Assembly: GCA_946807835.1 (NCBI GenBank)
Contig: CAMPEX010000001.1
Span: 7,579,001-7,643,000, forward strand
Direction of reading: 5' to 3'
Source of the DNA: Ailanthus altissimus
Taxonomy: Eukaryota > Streptophyta > Magnoliopsida > Sapindales > Simaroubaceae
DNA: 64,000 nucleotides
Part shown: in pieces, positions 1 to 11,994 of the stretch
Layout: every line of letters starts with the position of its first letter
How positions within the stretch are numbered: position 1 is the stretch's first letter
The notes under the pieces: generated by a model
Seen by the model: only the letters and a program-made list of their open reading frames with translations
Told to the model about the DNA's origin: nothing
Database searches by the model: none
Position numbers and translations under genes: made by a program

Positions 1-1631
1 TACCATACTTTAGTTCCATAAATGTCAGAGATCTTTCATGATTTAACCCCTATATGTCGCTGGATATGGTCCGATGCTTATAAATTTTGGTATGCATCAA
101 CTCACATAGGTGGGTTGTTTATCTGATGCTTCGAGATTGTATCTCAGAAAGTCTTACGGTCGTAAGTAATAAATTCGAGAAAGAAGTTTCCCACAGGGTT
201 GAACAATATAACAAAAGCATTTATTTATATTGTTCATGGAGATACAAATCTAAAGACAATATTGGATAAGCACATGAGAATTTGATGGTGCTAATCTATA
301 TCCCCGCTTATATAAGGTAAAAGTAAGGGAAGGATTTCTAACCTTAACTTATTTGGTCTAACACATTGATATGTAATATCCATGAGGTGTGTATAGGGCA
401 TCGACCATGGACTTATAGAATAGTTTCATTTTACGAATTGGGCGTGGGTCTAGAAAATTCCACAATATAAAGTGTACTCATTATATACTAGGGCAACATA
501 CTGGATCGAATAGTTCAATCCAGTAAAATCTAACAAAATCGAATATTTGTTTCAGGAACCATCGGGATGCATGCGTGTCAATACTTAAATATTAAGTACA
601 TGTAATTGGATAACCATTGTTGTTGATCAATTAAGAGATGACATATGGGTCAAAGTAAGTCCTCAGTTAAGGTAACTCAAGTATTGGTTTAGTGGAATCC
701 ACTTTGGGTTAAATGATGACTTAAGGGTAATATCTCTTAATTAATTATTTAATTATTAAATCATTAAAATATTTATTTATTTATTTGTTAAATAAATAAA
801 AACAATAATTAATTTAATTGTTAAGTAAATTATTAACTTAACTATGGTTAGTAGTTAACCTAACTTTAGTTAATAGTTAACCAAATGGTTAAAGTTAAAT
901 TAAGATATTTAGTTAACTAAACTAGAATTAAGTTAGTTAACTATAGTTTGGTTAAAGACCTAAATATCTAACTAATCTTAAGGGTTAAGTTTACCTAACT
1001 AAACTTAAGTTAAATGTTAATTTGGTTTAGTTAAATTAACTATGGTTAATTGAAATAAATATTATAATAATACAAAAACAATTCATATGTGTGATATATA
1101 TATAAAATGAATTGAAACAAAAATTTCTTAAGTGAGTGCTTTATTCTTGGTCAGCCAAGTGAGGAGGAAAAGAGAGAGAAAAGTATTTTCTCAATAACTA
1201 TTCATATTTTTCTCAAATAAGCCATAGCCATTAAAGGATTAGATTTTATTTTTGTTCATTATTCAAGAGTTGATTAAAGAGTGAACATATAAAATTATTA
1301 GACAAAAAGTTTGTATAAGGTTCAAGGGTTTAAAGTGTTAAACCCATTTGTTATTCAAGCTCCTATTTAGTTGATCAATCTCATCCCGTTGATCACTAGA
1401 ACTGCCTACGGGTTGCATTTCAGAGGGAATCCAATTCAATTAATCCAAAGACTTCAAGTTAAAGATTTTTCAAATCAGTATTAATTTGAATAAATGCATA
1501 AAATGTGTTCATATGATAGTTTTAAGACTTCTACTACGTATTTGATTTGTAAATGCATGTATATGATGCCTATGTATTATTTATGAACAGAAAAACTACA
1601 TGTTTACAGTGTATTTTAATAGACCCTTTCA
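1..1631 (+). repeat. 5' LTR of copia A (left part outside window)
   Basis: Direct repeat of about 8,586-10,769, recognised from long shared stretches such as the GTTGAACAATATAA block and the TTAA-rich block. By comparison with the 3' LTR, roughly 670 bp of its left end is missing because the window starts inside it. It ends in CTTTCA directly before the primer site. It lacks the TRIM present in the 3' copy and so gives the empty site for that insertion near 490. Confidence 0.85.
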
Positions 1632-1633
1632 AT

Positions 1634-1645
1634 TGGTCTTAGAGT
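1634..1645 (+). other. Degenerate primer-binding site of copia A
   Basis: TGGTCTTAGAGT directly follows the 5' LTR. It is a mutated form of the initiator-Met-tRNA complement TGGTATCAGAGC, which is intact after the 3' LTR at 10,772. Its position fixes the LTR boundary. Confidence 0.75.
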
Positions 1646-1860
1646 ATATCGTGTATTAATTTGGTGTATTTTAAGTGTTGGAGATATTTTTGGTGTAGTC
1701 CCTGTGTCATTTGGTGCATTTCAAAAGTTGAAATGGGTATACCAAAGAATTGACACTAGGACACCGCAGCCTTGAATCTAGCGCCATGGCGTTGAAGCTT
1801 TCTAAGCTTCAGTGCCACAGCACTGGAGCTTGAGCGCCGTGGCATTAGAGTTTGCATGCC

Positions 1861-3087
1861 TGATAAAGGTTCATTAAGTCTAATATCTTCATCTTCTAAA
1901 CTTAAAATTTGTATGTAGAAATTAAGATTATTTGACTTTTGATATATTTTATTATTATTTTTGTAGATTTGGAGTTAATTGAGTGATTAGGGTCGAAACT
2001 CTAATAAAAATAAGTCAAAAATATCAAATTACTACAGTATCTGCTACAGTACCATCGCCGTAGCGCGCAGGATTCAGCGCCATGTGCGCATGACGGTGAA
2101 CAGTAATGTATGAATAGTATTAAAAGACATAAACCTATAAATAGAAGGCCAAAAATCCTAATTGGGGGAAGAGAAGAAAAGAGGCAAAAACTTAAAGAAA
2201 GAATTCACAATACAAAATCAAATATCAAAGTTAAAGATTGAAAAACCAAAATCAAGCTTCAAGTCAAGATTAAGCGAGAAGCACATCAAAGAGTCACTTT
2301 GATTAGTTTTCCTTCTCTTTCTTTATCATTATGCTCTCATTCTTATTGATCTTTATGAATTGGTTAGATTATTTTGGTTTTTGGATAGGCTAAATTTTTT
2401 ATCTAGGGTTAGACTATATGAACCTAATATGGATTTGAATTGTGTTAATTTTTAGTTTATGAATTTGATACATTCAATTTATTCATTCTATCTTGTGTTT
2501 AATACTTTCATTATACTTGATCAATATTTTGAATAATTGAGGAACTATGATGAACTCAACAGAGGGATTCATGTGTTTAGCCTATAATAGTTTTATGCAT
2601 GATCATAGGGTAATAACTATAAGTTCCATCTAGGATAGACATACACCTAAGTGGCATGTATGGTATAATTTAAATTTGATCTTAATGAATTACATTCTGA
2701 TTTGATTACCATACACATATAGGTGATTGTTATAATGCAAAATATAGTCACTTAACCATCGACAGAGGCTTGTGATCAAATTAGTGTATTAACAAAGTGG
2801 TTAATGAGTCTAATAAAATATTAGGGGACGAGTCAAAATGCTAGATTATCTTTATTTGTGAATTCTATCCTTTCCTTTTGTTTAATTTCATTGATAGAGT
2901 TAGATTAATAAATTAAATTTTAAATTGTGATTTTCTAAATAAAAGTTAAGTAGGTATAATAGAATTTTAGTACTTGATTTATAGAATTAGATCACATAGT
3001 CCCTATGGAATTGGGATCTGGAATTAAAATTCTATATTACTTGATACGATAACTTGCGCTTGCGCTTAGCTCGTATAGCATCAATCA
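1861..3087 (+). mobile_element. Solo LTR (gypsy-like family S), TSD ATGCC
   Basis: A 1,227-bp insertion in the copia A leader, beginning TGATAAAGG and ending CATCAATCA (TG...CA) and flanked by perfect 5-bp duplications ATGCC at 1,856-1,860 and 3,088-3,092. The uninterrupted leader is preserved at 10,900-11,130, which confirms the insertion. A TATA box (2,136-2,143) is followed by a purine-rich leader. The same family recurs as a second solo LTR at 26,291, sharing the blocks around the GGCATGTATGRT motif and near the 3' end. No coding sequence or second LTR is present, so it most likely arose by LTR-LTR recombination. Assignment to gypsy is an inference from the 3'-end style. Confidence 0.85.
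2136..2143 (+). promoter_or_regulatory. TATA box inside solo LTR S1
   Basis: TATAAATA in the context CCTATAAATAGAAGGCC. The sister solo LTR has CCTATAAAAGGCC at the matching place (26,748-26,760), so the LTR promoter is conserved between the two copies. Confidence 0.6.
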
Positions 3088-4085
3088 ATGCCCCAGCGCC
3101 ACAACGTTCTTGGCTTAGTGCTAAAGCGCTGGGGGTTTGGACTCCCAGCATCGCAGCATTGGTAAGTCAGTACCACAGTGTTAGAACAGAGCCTCTAGCG
3201 CTGCAGAGCTGGGAACCCAATGCCGCAGTGTTGGAATAGTACACTCGAATATAAAAAATTATTAATTGTTAAAAAGAATTAAATATTATATATGAAGGTT
3301 TATAAGATACAGTAATAAGAGTTATCAATCTATATTATAAACTGTAATCATTTTTCTCTATTTTGGTAGCCATAATAAGAGCCCTATTAGTGGGGGTTAG
3401 TTGTGCTTACACAAATAAATAACTGATTGAGAAATCACCTTCCCATAAGATAGGAGCAAGTGTATTAAAATCTCTTTTAATTATATTGAATTTTATTACA
3501 ATATATGATAGTGTTTTAAATAGTTCATCTTATCAATACGGTGTTAAACCGATTATATCGGTCTTTTTTCAAGATCACTATAGTGTGAAAAATTGGTCGG
3601 TGTGATTCAGTCTATACCAATTAAACATGAGATGAGTCAAATAAATGCAAAAATTTTGCCATAGATTGCTACAGTATGAGGGTAATATCGGTAACATATA
3701 TTTGTTAATTGACAAGTTAATCTGAAATACACTTATCCCAGATCGCTATAGTGTGCGGATAAGGTGTATTTAAGATCAGGGAAAAAAGTTGTTTAAGATA
3801 CAATTGACAAGAGTTGTCTACCTTTTGAGTTTACAAAGGCCTAGATTGCTACAGTGTGCGACCTAAGTAAAATGCTAATGGGGTCTACTTCCCACTGTAT
3901 AATTTAAAATAGTATAGGTTGTCGTTGTACCATTTAAGAGATTAAAGAGATTACGTAAAGCAGTATGAGGGCATTTTATATTAAAAATTGTATAATTTTT
4001 ATATCCATGATTTAAAACGTTTATTGGCGATTAATAATTTATGTCCGTTGACATCTTTAATTTTACTTTATTTTGTAAAGTTATT

Positions 4086-7000
4086 ATGGCATCCGCAAAC
4101 CCTTTGGTGCGCATACTTGATGCACACCAACTTAAGGATGCAAAAAATTATTCATAATAGCTCATGAATCTACGAATCGTTCTAGATTCTGAGAAGTTAG
4201 GATACGTTATTGATCAGAAACTGCTAAGAGGTGTTTCTGATATAGCCACCCAGAGGAAATGATGATGTATCATAAATGGTTTGATGATGATTTAAAGGTT
4301 AAATTATACATCCTCGCCTCGATGTCTACTGACTTGTAACGGGAGCACATTCATATGGACATGCCAATAGCATTATGCTTCATCTGAAGGAGCTATTTGG
4401 TGACCGACCCCGGGTCAAGATTTATTGGGTCGCCAAAATGCTTTTTTAGGCTAGGCTCTCCGAAGGTAATCCAATTAGTCCCCATATACTCAAGGTAATT
4501 AAATTCATCAAGATACTGGAGACTATGGATATTTCTCTAAACAATAACCTGAGGAATAGCTTGATTTTTCAGTCGTTGCTGGGGTCATATGCACAGTTCC
4601 TCATTAACTTCAATATGCAGTGATTGACCCTTACCTATATTGATCTTCATAATATGTCGAAGACAGCACATGAAGACATTAGTAAATAAAAGCTTAGTCT
4701 TCTTAGATAAGGGTACTTCTTCTTCTACTCTGAGGGCTTCTAGGAAGTCTAAGGGGAAGAAGAAAATTAAGGGGAAGCAGACACCCCGAACGAGTCCTCA
4801 GATGCAACAAATATCTAAGCCACAAAAGAAGAAGGATAAGGCAAAAGGACAATGTTTCTTTTGTAGTGAAAATGGGTATTAAAAATGTAACTGCCACAAA
4901 TACCTTGCCTCTTTAAAAAAGACTCCCTCAGGTATTTGCTTTCCTATCATTAACATTTCTATTACATCTGATGCTAATTTAGGCTGGGTATTGGATATAG
5001 CTTCTCCTTCTCACATCTGTAATATGTTGCAGGGTCTAGGGAAAGTTATATTATTATAGCCAGGAGAAGTATTACTTCGAGTCAAAAATGGAGATTTCCT
5101 ACATGTCTAGGAAGTTAGACTTTTTGATTTACTTGTTCTATAAAATAGAACTATTGTATTAAATAATTTTTATTTTGTACCTAACATTATTAGACAGATT
5201 ATTTTTCTTTCTGTACTTGACAATGGAAGGTACCATATGTATATTCGAAACTATTCCACATATTTATGTGATGCTAATGATGTAATATTAGCTGAGTGTT
5301 AGTTATTGAATTATATATTGAATGCAACAAGAAATGTAATGAATGTACAAGTTAATACTAGTAGTAGTTCGAAAAATTTAAATGAAACAAAATTGTGGCA
5401 TATGAGATTAGGACATATAGGTGTGAGACGCCTATCTCGTCTGGTTAAGGATGGTAAGATATCTTATTTGACCATAGAACCTTATCCAGTTTGTAAATCT
5501 TGCATTCAATGAAAAATGACTAAATCTCTATTTTTTAGTGCTGGACATCGTACCTCTAATTTATTAGAACTAGTACATAGTGATATATGTGGTCTAATGA
5601 ATTACCCAATAATTTGTGGTTTTTAAAACTTCATACTCTTCACCGATGATTTATCACAATATAGGTACATGTTTCTTATGAGACACAAGTGAGAAACTTT
5701 TGAAAAGTTCAAAGAGTATCGAGTTAAAGTAAAGAAAAAAAAACAACATGTACATTAAGTGCCTTCGATCAGGAATTAAACTTTATTAGATATGGTCTTA
5801 TCGATGATGAGTTTTATCGATCTCCCTGAATACCTGCGGGGTTATGCTCTAGAAAGTGTTGCTCACATATTGAACAGAGTTTCATCCAAAACTATTTCAA
5901 CCACTCCACATGAGATGTGAAAAAAGAGGAAATCAAGTCTTAAATACTTTAAGATTTGGAGTTGTCCTACTTACGTAAGAGTTGTGCAACAGAATAAATT
6001 TGCACCCAAGGGGTACAAGTATTGATTCATTAGGTATCCTAAAAATTGCATGGGATACCAATTCTCTAAACCAGATGAGCGAAATGTGTTCGTTTCTCAT
6101 TATGCCACTTTCTTAGAGAAAGGGTTTCTCATGAACCATGGTAATTGTAGGAAGATTGAATTTGGTGAAGTCAATAAGAACCAAAATGTAACAGAGATAG
6201 AACATCAGGCTCAATTGAGCAAAATACCTTTAACACACCTTCCACATAGGTCAGAGGATGTCAAGGCCACTTACTAGGTATGGTCAGATGCATAAAGGTA
6301 CCCTTGGAGTTTTCTTGCTTAAAGAAAATGATCATTTGACCTATGGAGAGTCGATGTTTGACATCGACTTAGGAAAATTGCAAGATGTCATAAAATCTAA
6401 AATTGACTCAATACATCACAACCAAGTCTGAGACTTGGTTGAGCTTCCTAGAGGAATACTTCCTATTAATTGTAAATAGATTTACAAAAGAAAGCGTAGG
6501 AAAGATAGGGAGGAGAGACCTTCAAAGCCTAATTGGTTGCTAAATGTTATGCTTAGTGGTATGAGATTGACTAGAAGGAAACATTTACTTCAGTAGTGAT
6601 GTTAAAGTCAATTAGGATTTTACTGGCTGTTGTTGCATATTATGACTTTGAAATCTGACAAATAGATGTAAAGACGGTGTTCCTTGAAGGATATCTCAAG
6701 GAAGAGATATACACGAAATAGCCTAAAGGTTTTGCATCCAGCCAAACAGCTGGTCTAGTGTACAAACTGAAGAAGTCCATTTATGAACTTAAGCAAGCTT
6801 TCCAAAACTAGAATCTTTTTTTGATAAGGTTATCAGAAGGTCTAGTTTCATCAAAAATGAAGAAGAAGCTTGTGTGTACAGAAATGTCAATGAGAGCATG
6901 ATAATCTTCTTATTTCTCTATATTGATGACATAACTATCATTAGAAATGATATTGGCATGTTACAATCTGTAAAGAGGTATCTGAGTAAAAACATTTCTA

Positions 7001-7904
7001 TGAAGAATTTGGAAAAAGCTTCCTATATATTGGGTAAAAATTTTTATAGAGATAGAGTTAGAAAGCTGATAAGATTATCTCAATCATCATACATTGATAG
7101 TGTCTTAGAAAGGTACAGTTTCACTAAGTGTAAGATAGCTAACATACCTTTCAGACATAATGTTCATCTTTCAAGAAGAATGTCTCCTCAAATAGAAGAT
7201 GAAAGAGTTAGAATGTTTAACATACTATATACATGATGTGTTGGAAGCTTGATATATGCTATGATATGCAAAGACCTGATATCAGTATGGCTGTAAGTAT
7301 TACTAGCCAGTACAAGTTTATTCCAGATAACAATCATTGGATGAAAATCAAATATATCGTGAAGTACCTTAAAGGTATAAAAGACAAGTTTTTCATTTTT
7401 AGAGACAGTGACTTACAGGTTAGATGATACACAGACTCAAAGTTTTAGTCTGATATTGATGATAGAAAATTTATATCCAGGTATTTATTTATCCTCAATG
7501 GTGTCACAGTGAGTTGGAAGAGTACCAAGTAGGTGCCCACAGTTGATTCCACAACAAAAGCGGAATATATCGTCACCTCAGAGGCAACAAAGGAAGTAGT
7601 GTGGATATGCTAGTTTGCCGCTAAACTTGAAATAGTCCCAAGTTCAATAAATCCTATCCCATTACTCCATGATAATAATAGAGCTATAGCATAAGTAAAT
7701 GAGCCAAGAGCACATCAGAGATCTACACATGTAAAAAAAAAATACCACATAATTGTAGAGATCTTGGTTAAGGGAGATGTAATAATTTATAGAGTAGAAT
7801 TTATAAATAATATAGCAGACCTTCTAACTAAGGCCTTAACTCAATAGCTTTTTGAGAAACATGTGGAGTCTATGGGTATTAGATACCAGTACGAATGGTA
7901 CTAG
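4086..7904 (+). pseudogene. Copia A gag-pol polyprotein remnant
   Basis: Remnant of the copia polyprotein in gag, protease, integrase, reverse transcriptase, RNase H order. Gag starts at an ATG at 4,086 and has the NLRIVLDSEKLGY block typical of plant copia near 4,165-4,215. A zinc-knuckle remnant (CFFCSENGY) lies at 4,855-4,880. The protease motif has become LDIASPSH (about 4,990-5,015), losing the D-T/S-G triad. The pre-integrase block LWHMRLGH is at 5,393-5,416, and integrase follows with LVHSDICG. Reverse transcriptase keeps YIDD at 6,919-6,930. RNase H keeps STTKAEY (about 7,548) and ADLLTKAL (about 7,818). More than a dozen in-frame stops and frame changes rule out function. The longest open stretch is 120 codons (6,874-7,236). 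Confidence 0.88.
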
Positions 7905-9101
7905 AGCAAATAAGAGTTTGTTAGGGTATATACTTATATGGCATTTCTGTTAGTATGAATATTTATTTGATAATATTTATATAATGTATATTTTATTAAA
8001 TCGCTAATACTCTTTGTTAAATAGTAATGATGCTTATTACTTTACAGACACTGTATGATCTGAAATGGTTCAAATCTAGTGAAAAAATGTTTACACTGAT
8101 GCTAAGGGTCAGCAAAGCTGAGGGTTATAAATGCTAATATTTAGCACTATTAAGAGTTAATATGTTACAAAAGTCAGCAAGATCTAAGGAGTTAGAAACT
8201 TGTTTATAATAGGACAAAGACCTGAGGGTACACTAGTAATGATATAGTAGCAAAGAGTTGCAATAGGTGCTAGAAAATGTCATTATGTAAGTGTGTTCTC
8301 AAACACTGTGTTCCTGGTCTATTTTCACCAATGCAGGTCTATCGATGAATCTATTTTATATATGTCAATGTATTCTATATTTGTAGGGTATAGATGGTTG
8401 TTCTTAACTGACCATGAGCTTATAGCTCGTATAAGAATATGAGTATTCAGTTAAGACTAAAAACTGAATAGACTTATAAGGACCCCAATAGATATCCTAT
8501 AAAACCATCAATAGTAGGTCCTCTCGAGTTTAGTAGTATATGTGGTCCTTTGATCTGAGCGCCATAATGGACTTATGGGTGATCTGCCACACATTGATTC
8601 CACAGATGTCAAAGATCATTCATAGTCTGACTGCTACGTGTTGCTGGTATGGTCTGATGCTCATGGAGCCCGGTATGCATAGAAATAGGATCCGTCATAT
8701 TACATAGGTGGGTTATGTATCCGATGCTTCAAGATTTTATCTTAAAAAGTCTTACTGCCATGAACAATAAACCTAGGAAAGAAGTTTTTCACAGAGTTGA
8801 ACAATATAATAAAAGTTTTTGTTTATATTGTTCATCGATATATGAATCTAGAGACAAGATTAGATTAGCACATAAAAATTTCACAGTGTTGATCTATAGC
8901 CCCACTCATCCAGGGTAAAAGTGACAGAATGATAATACGTATGCATTTTAACCTAAACTTGTATGGTCTAATGTGTTAATTTGTAATATCCATAATGTGT
9001 GCATGGGTAACGATCATGGACTCATAGAATAGTTTCATTTTACGAATCGGGCGTGGACCTATGAAATCTCGCAATATGAAGTATATTCATTATGTACTAA
9101 G

Positions 9102-9217
9102 TGTCACGGGCTGGACGCTTGCCATTGACCCAAAAGACTAGCCTGTTAGGTAATGCTGCATACCCACCCATATATACCCAAGATTCACCCAATTTCTATT
9201 CGATGTGGGACGTGACA
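9102..9217 (-). repeat. TRIM 3' LTR (left copy)
   Basis: 116-bp terminal repeat, TG...CA, differing from the right copy at one base by eye. Confidence 0.9.
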
Positions 9218-9495
9218 TTCTCACCCACCCAATCACGTGACGCCCTCGTCACGGTACGGCCCAAACTCAAGGACCAACCTGGCCCGTATTGCCCATCCCT
9301 CCGGGACTAGGGGACTCACTACCCACGTGACAATCTCCATTGGGGCTCAAGACACAGGATTTTTTTAGGGCCCACTTGGCCCGTATTGCCCATCCCCTGG
9401 AGGATAGAGGACCCACATCCTATGTGGCAATCTCTATTGGGGCGATTTTTGGGGCCCACATACGAATGAGAATTTGAGTCTGCTCTGATACCACT

Positions 9496-9611
9496 TGTCA
9501 CGGGCTGGGCGCTTGCCATTGACCCAAAAGACTAGCCTGTTAGGTAATGCTGCATACCCACCCATATATACCCAAGATTCACCCAATTTCTATTCGATGT
9601 GGGACGTGACA
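9496..9611 (-). repeat. TRIM 5' LTR (right copy)
   Basis: 116-bp terminal repeat next to the minus-strand primer site. Near-identity with the left copy marks a recent insertion. Confidence 0.9.
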
Positions 9612-10769
9612 TAAGGCAGTGTACCAGATCGAATAGTTCAATCCAATAAAATCCAACAAAATCGAATATTTGTTTCAGGAATCCTCAAAATACGTGCGTA
9701 TCAATACTTAAATATTAAGTACAAGTAATTAGATAACCATTGTTGTCGACCAATTAAGAGATGACACATGGGGCATAGTAAATTCTCGGTTAAGTTAACT
9801 CAAGTGTGGGTTTGGTGGAACCCACTTTGGGTTAAATGAGGGCTTAAGAGTAATATCTCTTAATTAATTATTTAATTGTTAAATAATTAAAATATTTATT
9901 TATTTGTTAAATAATTAAAATATTTATTTATTTGTTAAATAAATAATATTAATAATTTATTTAATTGTTAAGTAAATTATTAACTTAATTATGGTTAACA
10001 GTTAATCTAACTTTAGTTAATAGTTAACCAAATGGTTAAAGTTAAATTAAGATATTTAGTTAACTAAACTAGGATTAAGTTTGTTAACTATAATTAGGTT
10101 AAAGACATATATATCTAACTAATCTTAAGGGTTAAGTTTACCTAACTAAACTTAAGGTAAATGTTAACTTTGATTTGGTTAAATTAACTATGATTAATTG
10201 AAACAAATATTATAATAATGCAAAAGTAATTCATTTGTGTGATATATATAAAATGAATTTAAACAAAAAAAATTAAGTGAGTGCTTTGTTCTTGGCCGGC
10301 TAAGTGAGGAGGAAAAGAGAGAGAAAAGTATTTTCTCAATACTATTCATCTTCTTATCAAATAAGCCATAGCCATTAAAGCATTAGAATTTGTTTTGTTC
10401 ATTATTTAAGAGTTGATTAAAGAGTGAACAAACAAAATTATTAGACAAAGAGTTTGTCTAAGGTTTAAAGTGTTAAACCCATTTTTTGGAATCAAACTGC
10501 TGCATAATTGATCAATCCCACCCTGTTGATCATTATAACTGTCTACGGGTTGCATTTCAAGCAGATTCCAGTTCAATTAGTCTAAAGGCTTCAAATGTAA
10601 AGATTTCTCATTTTAGTTTTAATTTGATTAAATGCATAAAATGTGTTCATATGATAATTTTAAGACTTTTACTATGTATTTGATACGTATATGTATATAT
10701 ATGATGCATATGTATTATGTACGAACAGAAAAATTATATGTATACACCATATTTTAATCGACTCTTTCA

Positions 10770-11356
10770 ATTGGTATCAGAGCATATCGTGTATTAATTT
10801 GGTGTATTTTGAGTGTTGGAGACGTTTTGGTGTAATTCGATATCATTTAGTACATTTCAAGAGTTGAAATGGGTATACCAAGGGGATTGACACTGGGACA
10901 CCGCGGCACTAGAGCTTTCTAGGCTTCAACACCTCAACATTAGAGCTTGAGCACCATGGTGCTAGAGTTTTCAGGCCCGAGCATCACAACATTTGTAGTA
11001 AGCTCCGTGGCTTTGGGGTTTCCAGACCTCAGTGCCGTAGCGTTCTTGACTTAGCATTGAGGCGCTAAGGGTTCAGACTCCCAACGCTACAGCACCTATG
11101 GGTTAGAGCCTCCAGCGCTACGTGGCGCTAGAATAGTACAGTCAAATATTAAAGTTTTTAAATTGTTTAAAAAATTAAATAATACATACGGAGGTTTCTT
11201 AGATATAATGATAAAAGTTATTAGTCTGTATTATAACCGGGATCATTTTAAGACTTTTATTGTATATTTAATGCGTTATATATGTATTTGACGCGTAAAT
11301 ATTATGTATGAACACAAAAACTATATATATACACTATATTTTAATTGAACCTTTCA
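10770..11356 (+). mobile_element. Collapsed second copia A unit: leader plus tail of a third LTR
   Basis: 10,784-11,240 repeats the leader seen at 1,646-1,860 plus 3,093-3,355, including the GC-rich CAGCGCC-type blocks. At about 11,242-11,250 the leader switches without a gap into the last roughly 110 bp of the LTR, ending TTGAACCTTTCA at 11,356. The crossover lies in a short shared word (ATCATTTT / ATAATTTTAAGAC). All coding sequence and most of the third LTR were therefore deleted, apparently by illegitimate recombination at microhomology. Confidence 0.75.
10772..10783 (+). other. Intact Met-tRNA primer-binding site of copia A family
   Basis: TGGTATCAGAGC follows the middle LTR. A primer site belongs after a 5' LTR, so this LTR also served as the 5' LTR of a second, tandem element. 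Confidence 0.85.
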
Positions 11357-11994
11357 CTATCCTATCATTCAAATCGTATTGCATCCTGAAAATTATTATT
11401 ATTGATTGTGTTGCACATAGGAACATTCCTTCAATGACGAGAGTGTCACTTACCTAAAAATGTGCATCCTCAAAATTATCTTGTATATACATTTCTTCAA
11501 TGACCAGATTGTCATTTACCTAGAAATGTTTGAGGAAGAAATTTGTGTGTACTCGTAAATGAAAAACACTCTAATACTTACTTTGTTTCTAGATAGTTAA
11601 AAAGAAAAAAATAAGAGTTGAGATCAAACAAATTTTATAAAGAGAAAGTAAAATCGTGTAAAACGTGTCCATTAAAAGTTTGAAATTAACATTTTATAGT
11701 AGAACTTTCATACTAAACTACAAGTGTGCCTTTTGTATTTCACATGTCTTGCACTTTTTTATCCACATGTCACATTTCGATTAGCGTTAAAAATATATAA
11801 GTATTATATGTTTTATTATATTTCTTTTACATGCCCTTTAGACGTAATTCGAATAGTCATAAATGCGCTATTTGTGGTCACTCAAATTTCTAGTCACTCA
11901 AATTCGAATAATGTTTTAGGGACATTTGTGGTAACTCAAATTTTTTTATCGTGGATAAGAATTGGTATTTCTTCAGTGAGGTTTCTCATCCCAT
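11357..11994. other. Intergenic, no gene recognised
   Basis: AT-rich sequence without a supported gene. The open frame at 11,724-12,098 runs across the border of the hAT-like element and has no recognisable domain. Confidence 0.6.

Larger units (their letters stand above)
9102..9611 (-). mobile_element. TRIM (terminal-repeat retrotransposon in miniature), TSD TAAG
   Basis: A 510-bp element with 116-bp direct terminal repeats (9,102-9,217 and 9,496-9,611), each TGTCACGG...CGTGACA. The two repeats differ at a single position by eye (GGA versus GGG near the start). On the minus strand the 9,496-9,611 copy is the 5' LTR and is followed after two bases by TGGTATCAGAGC (plus-strand 9,482-9,493), a Met-tRNA primer site. 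A polypurine tract (minus-strand GGGTGGGTGAGAA) abuts the other repeat. Four-base duplications TAAG flank it (9,098-9,101 and 9,612-9,615), and the 5' LTR of copia A shows the empty site. No coding capacity. No 5S-like promoter was recognised, so a Cassandra TRIM is not supported. Confidence 0.93.
7919..10769 (+). repeat. 3' (middle) LTR of copia A, carrying a TRIM
   Basis: Starts TGTTAGGG just after the end of the RNase H frame and ends CTTTCA before an intact primer site at 10,772. Without the 514 bp of TRIM plus duplicated site it is about 2.34 kb. The 8,586-10,769 part aligns by eye with 1-1,631. It contains an AT-rich block at about 9,850-10,200 dense in TTAAC/GTTAA words, also present at about 730-1,060 in the 5' LTR. 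Confidence 0.8.
1..11356 (+). mobile_element. Ty1/copia LTR retrotransposon (copia A), decayed and tandemly collapsed
   Basis: A plus-strand Ty1/copia element. In order: partial 5' LTR, degenerate Met-tRNA primer site, GC-rich leader, gag-pol remnant, 3' LTR, then a second intact primer site, a second leader and the tail of a third LTR. The copia order is shown by integrase-like sequence preceding the YIDD reverse transcriptase motif and by a C-terminal RNase H block. The left end lies outside the window, so no target-site duplication can be checked. Two later insertions interrupt it, a solo LTR at 1,861 and a TRIM at 9,102. Many stops and frameshifts make it an old, non-coding copy. Confidence 0.88.

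Noticed and set aside
3054..3239. Open frame in the GC-rich leader of copia A
   Set aside because: It spans the solo LTR border and the CAGCGCC repeats, and no domain is visible.
9102..9611. Cassandra-type TRIM
   Set aside because: No 5S rRNA-like internal promoter seen in the terminal repeats.
10772..10783. Possible tRNA-Met gene fragment
   Set aside because: Only the 12-base 3' complement is present, next to an LTR end; it is a primer-binding site.
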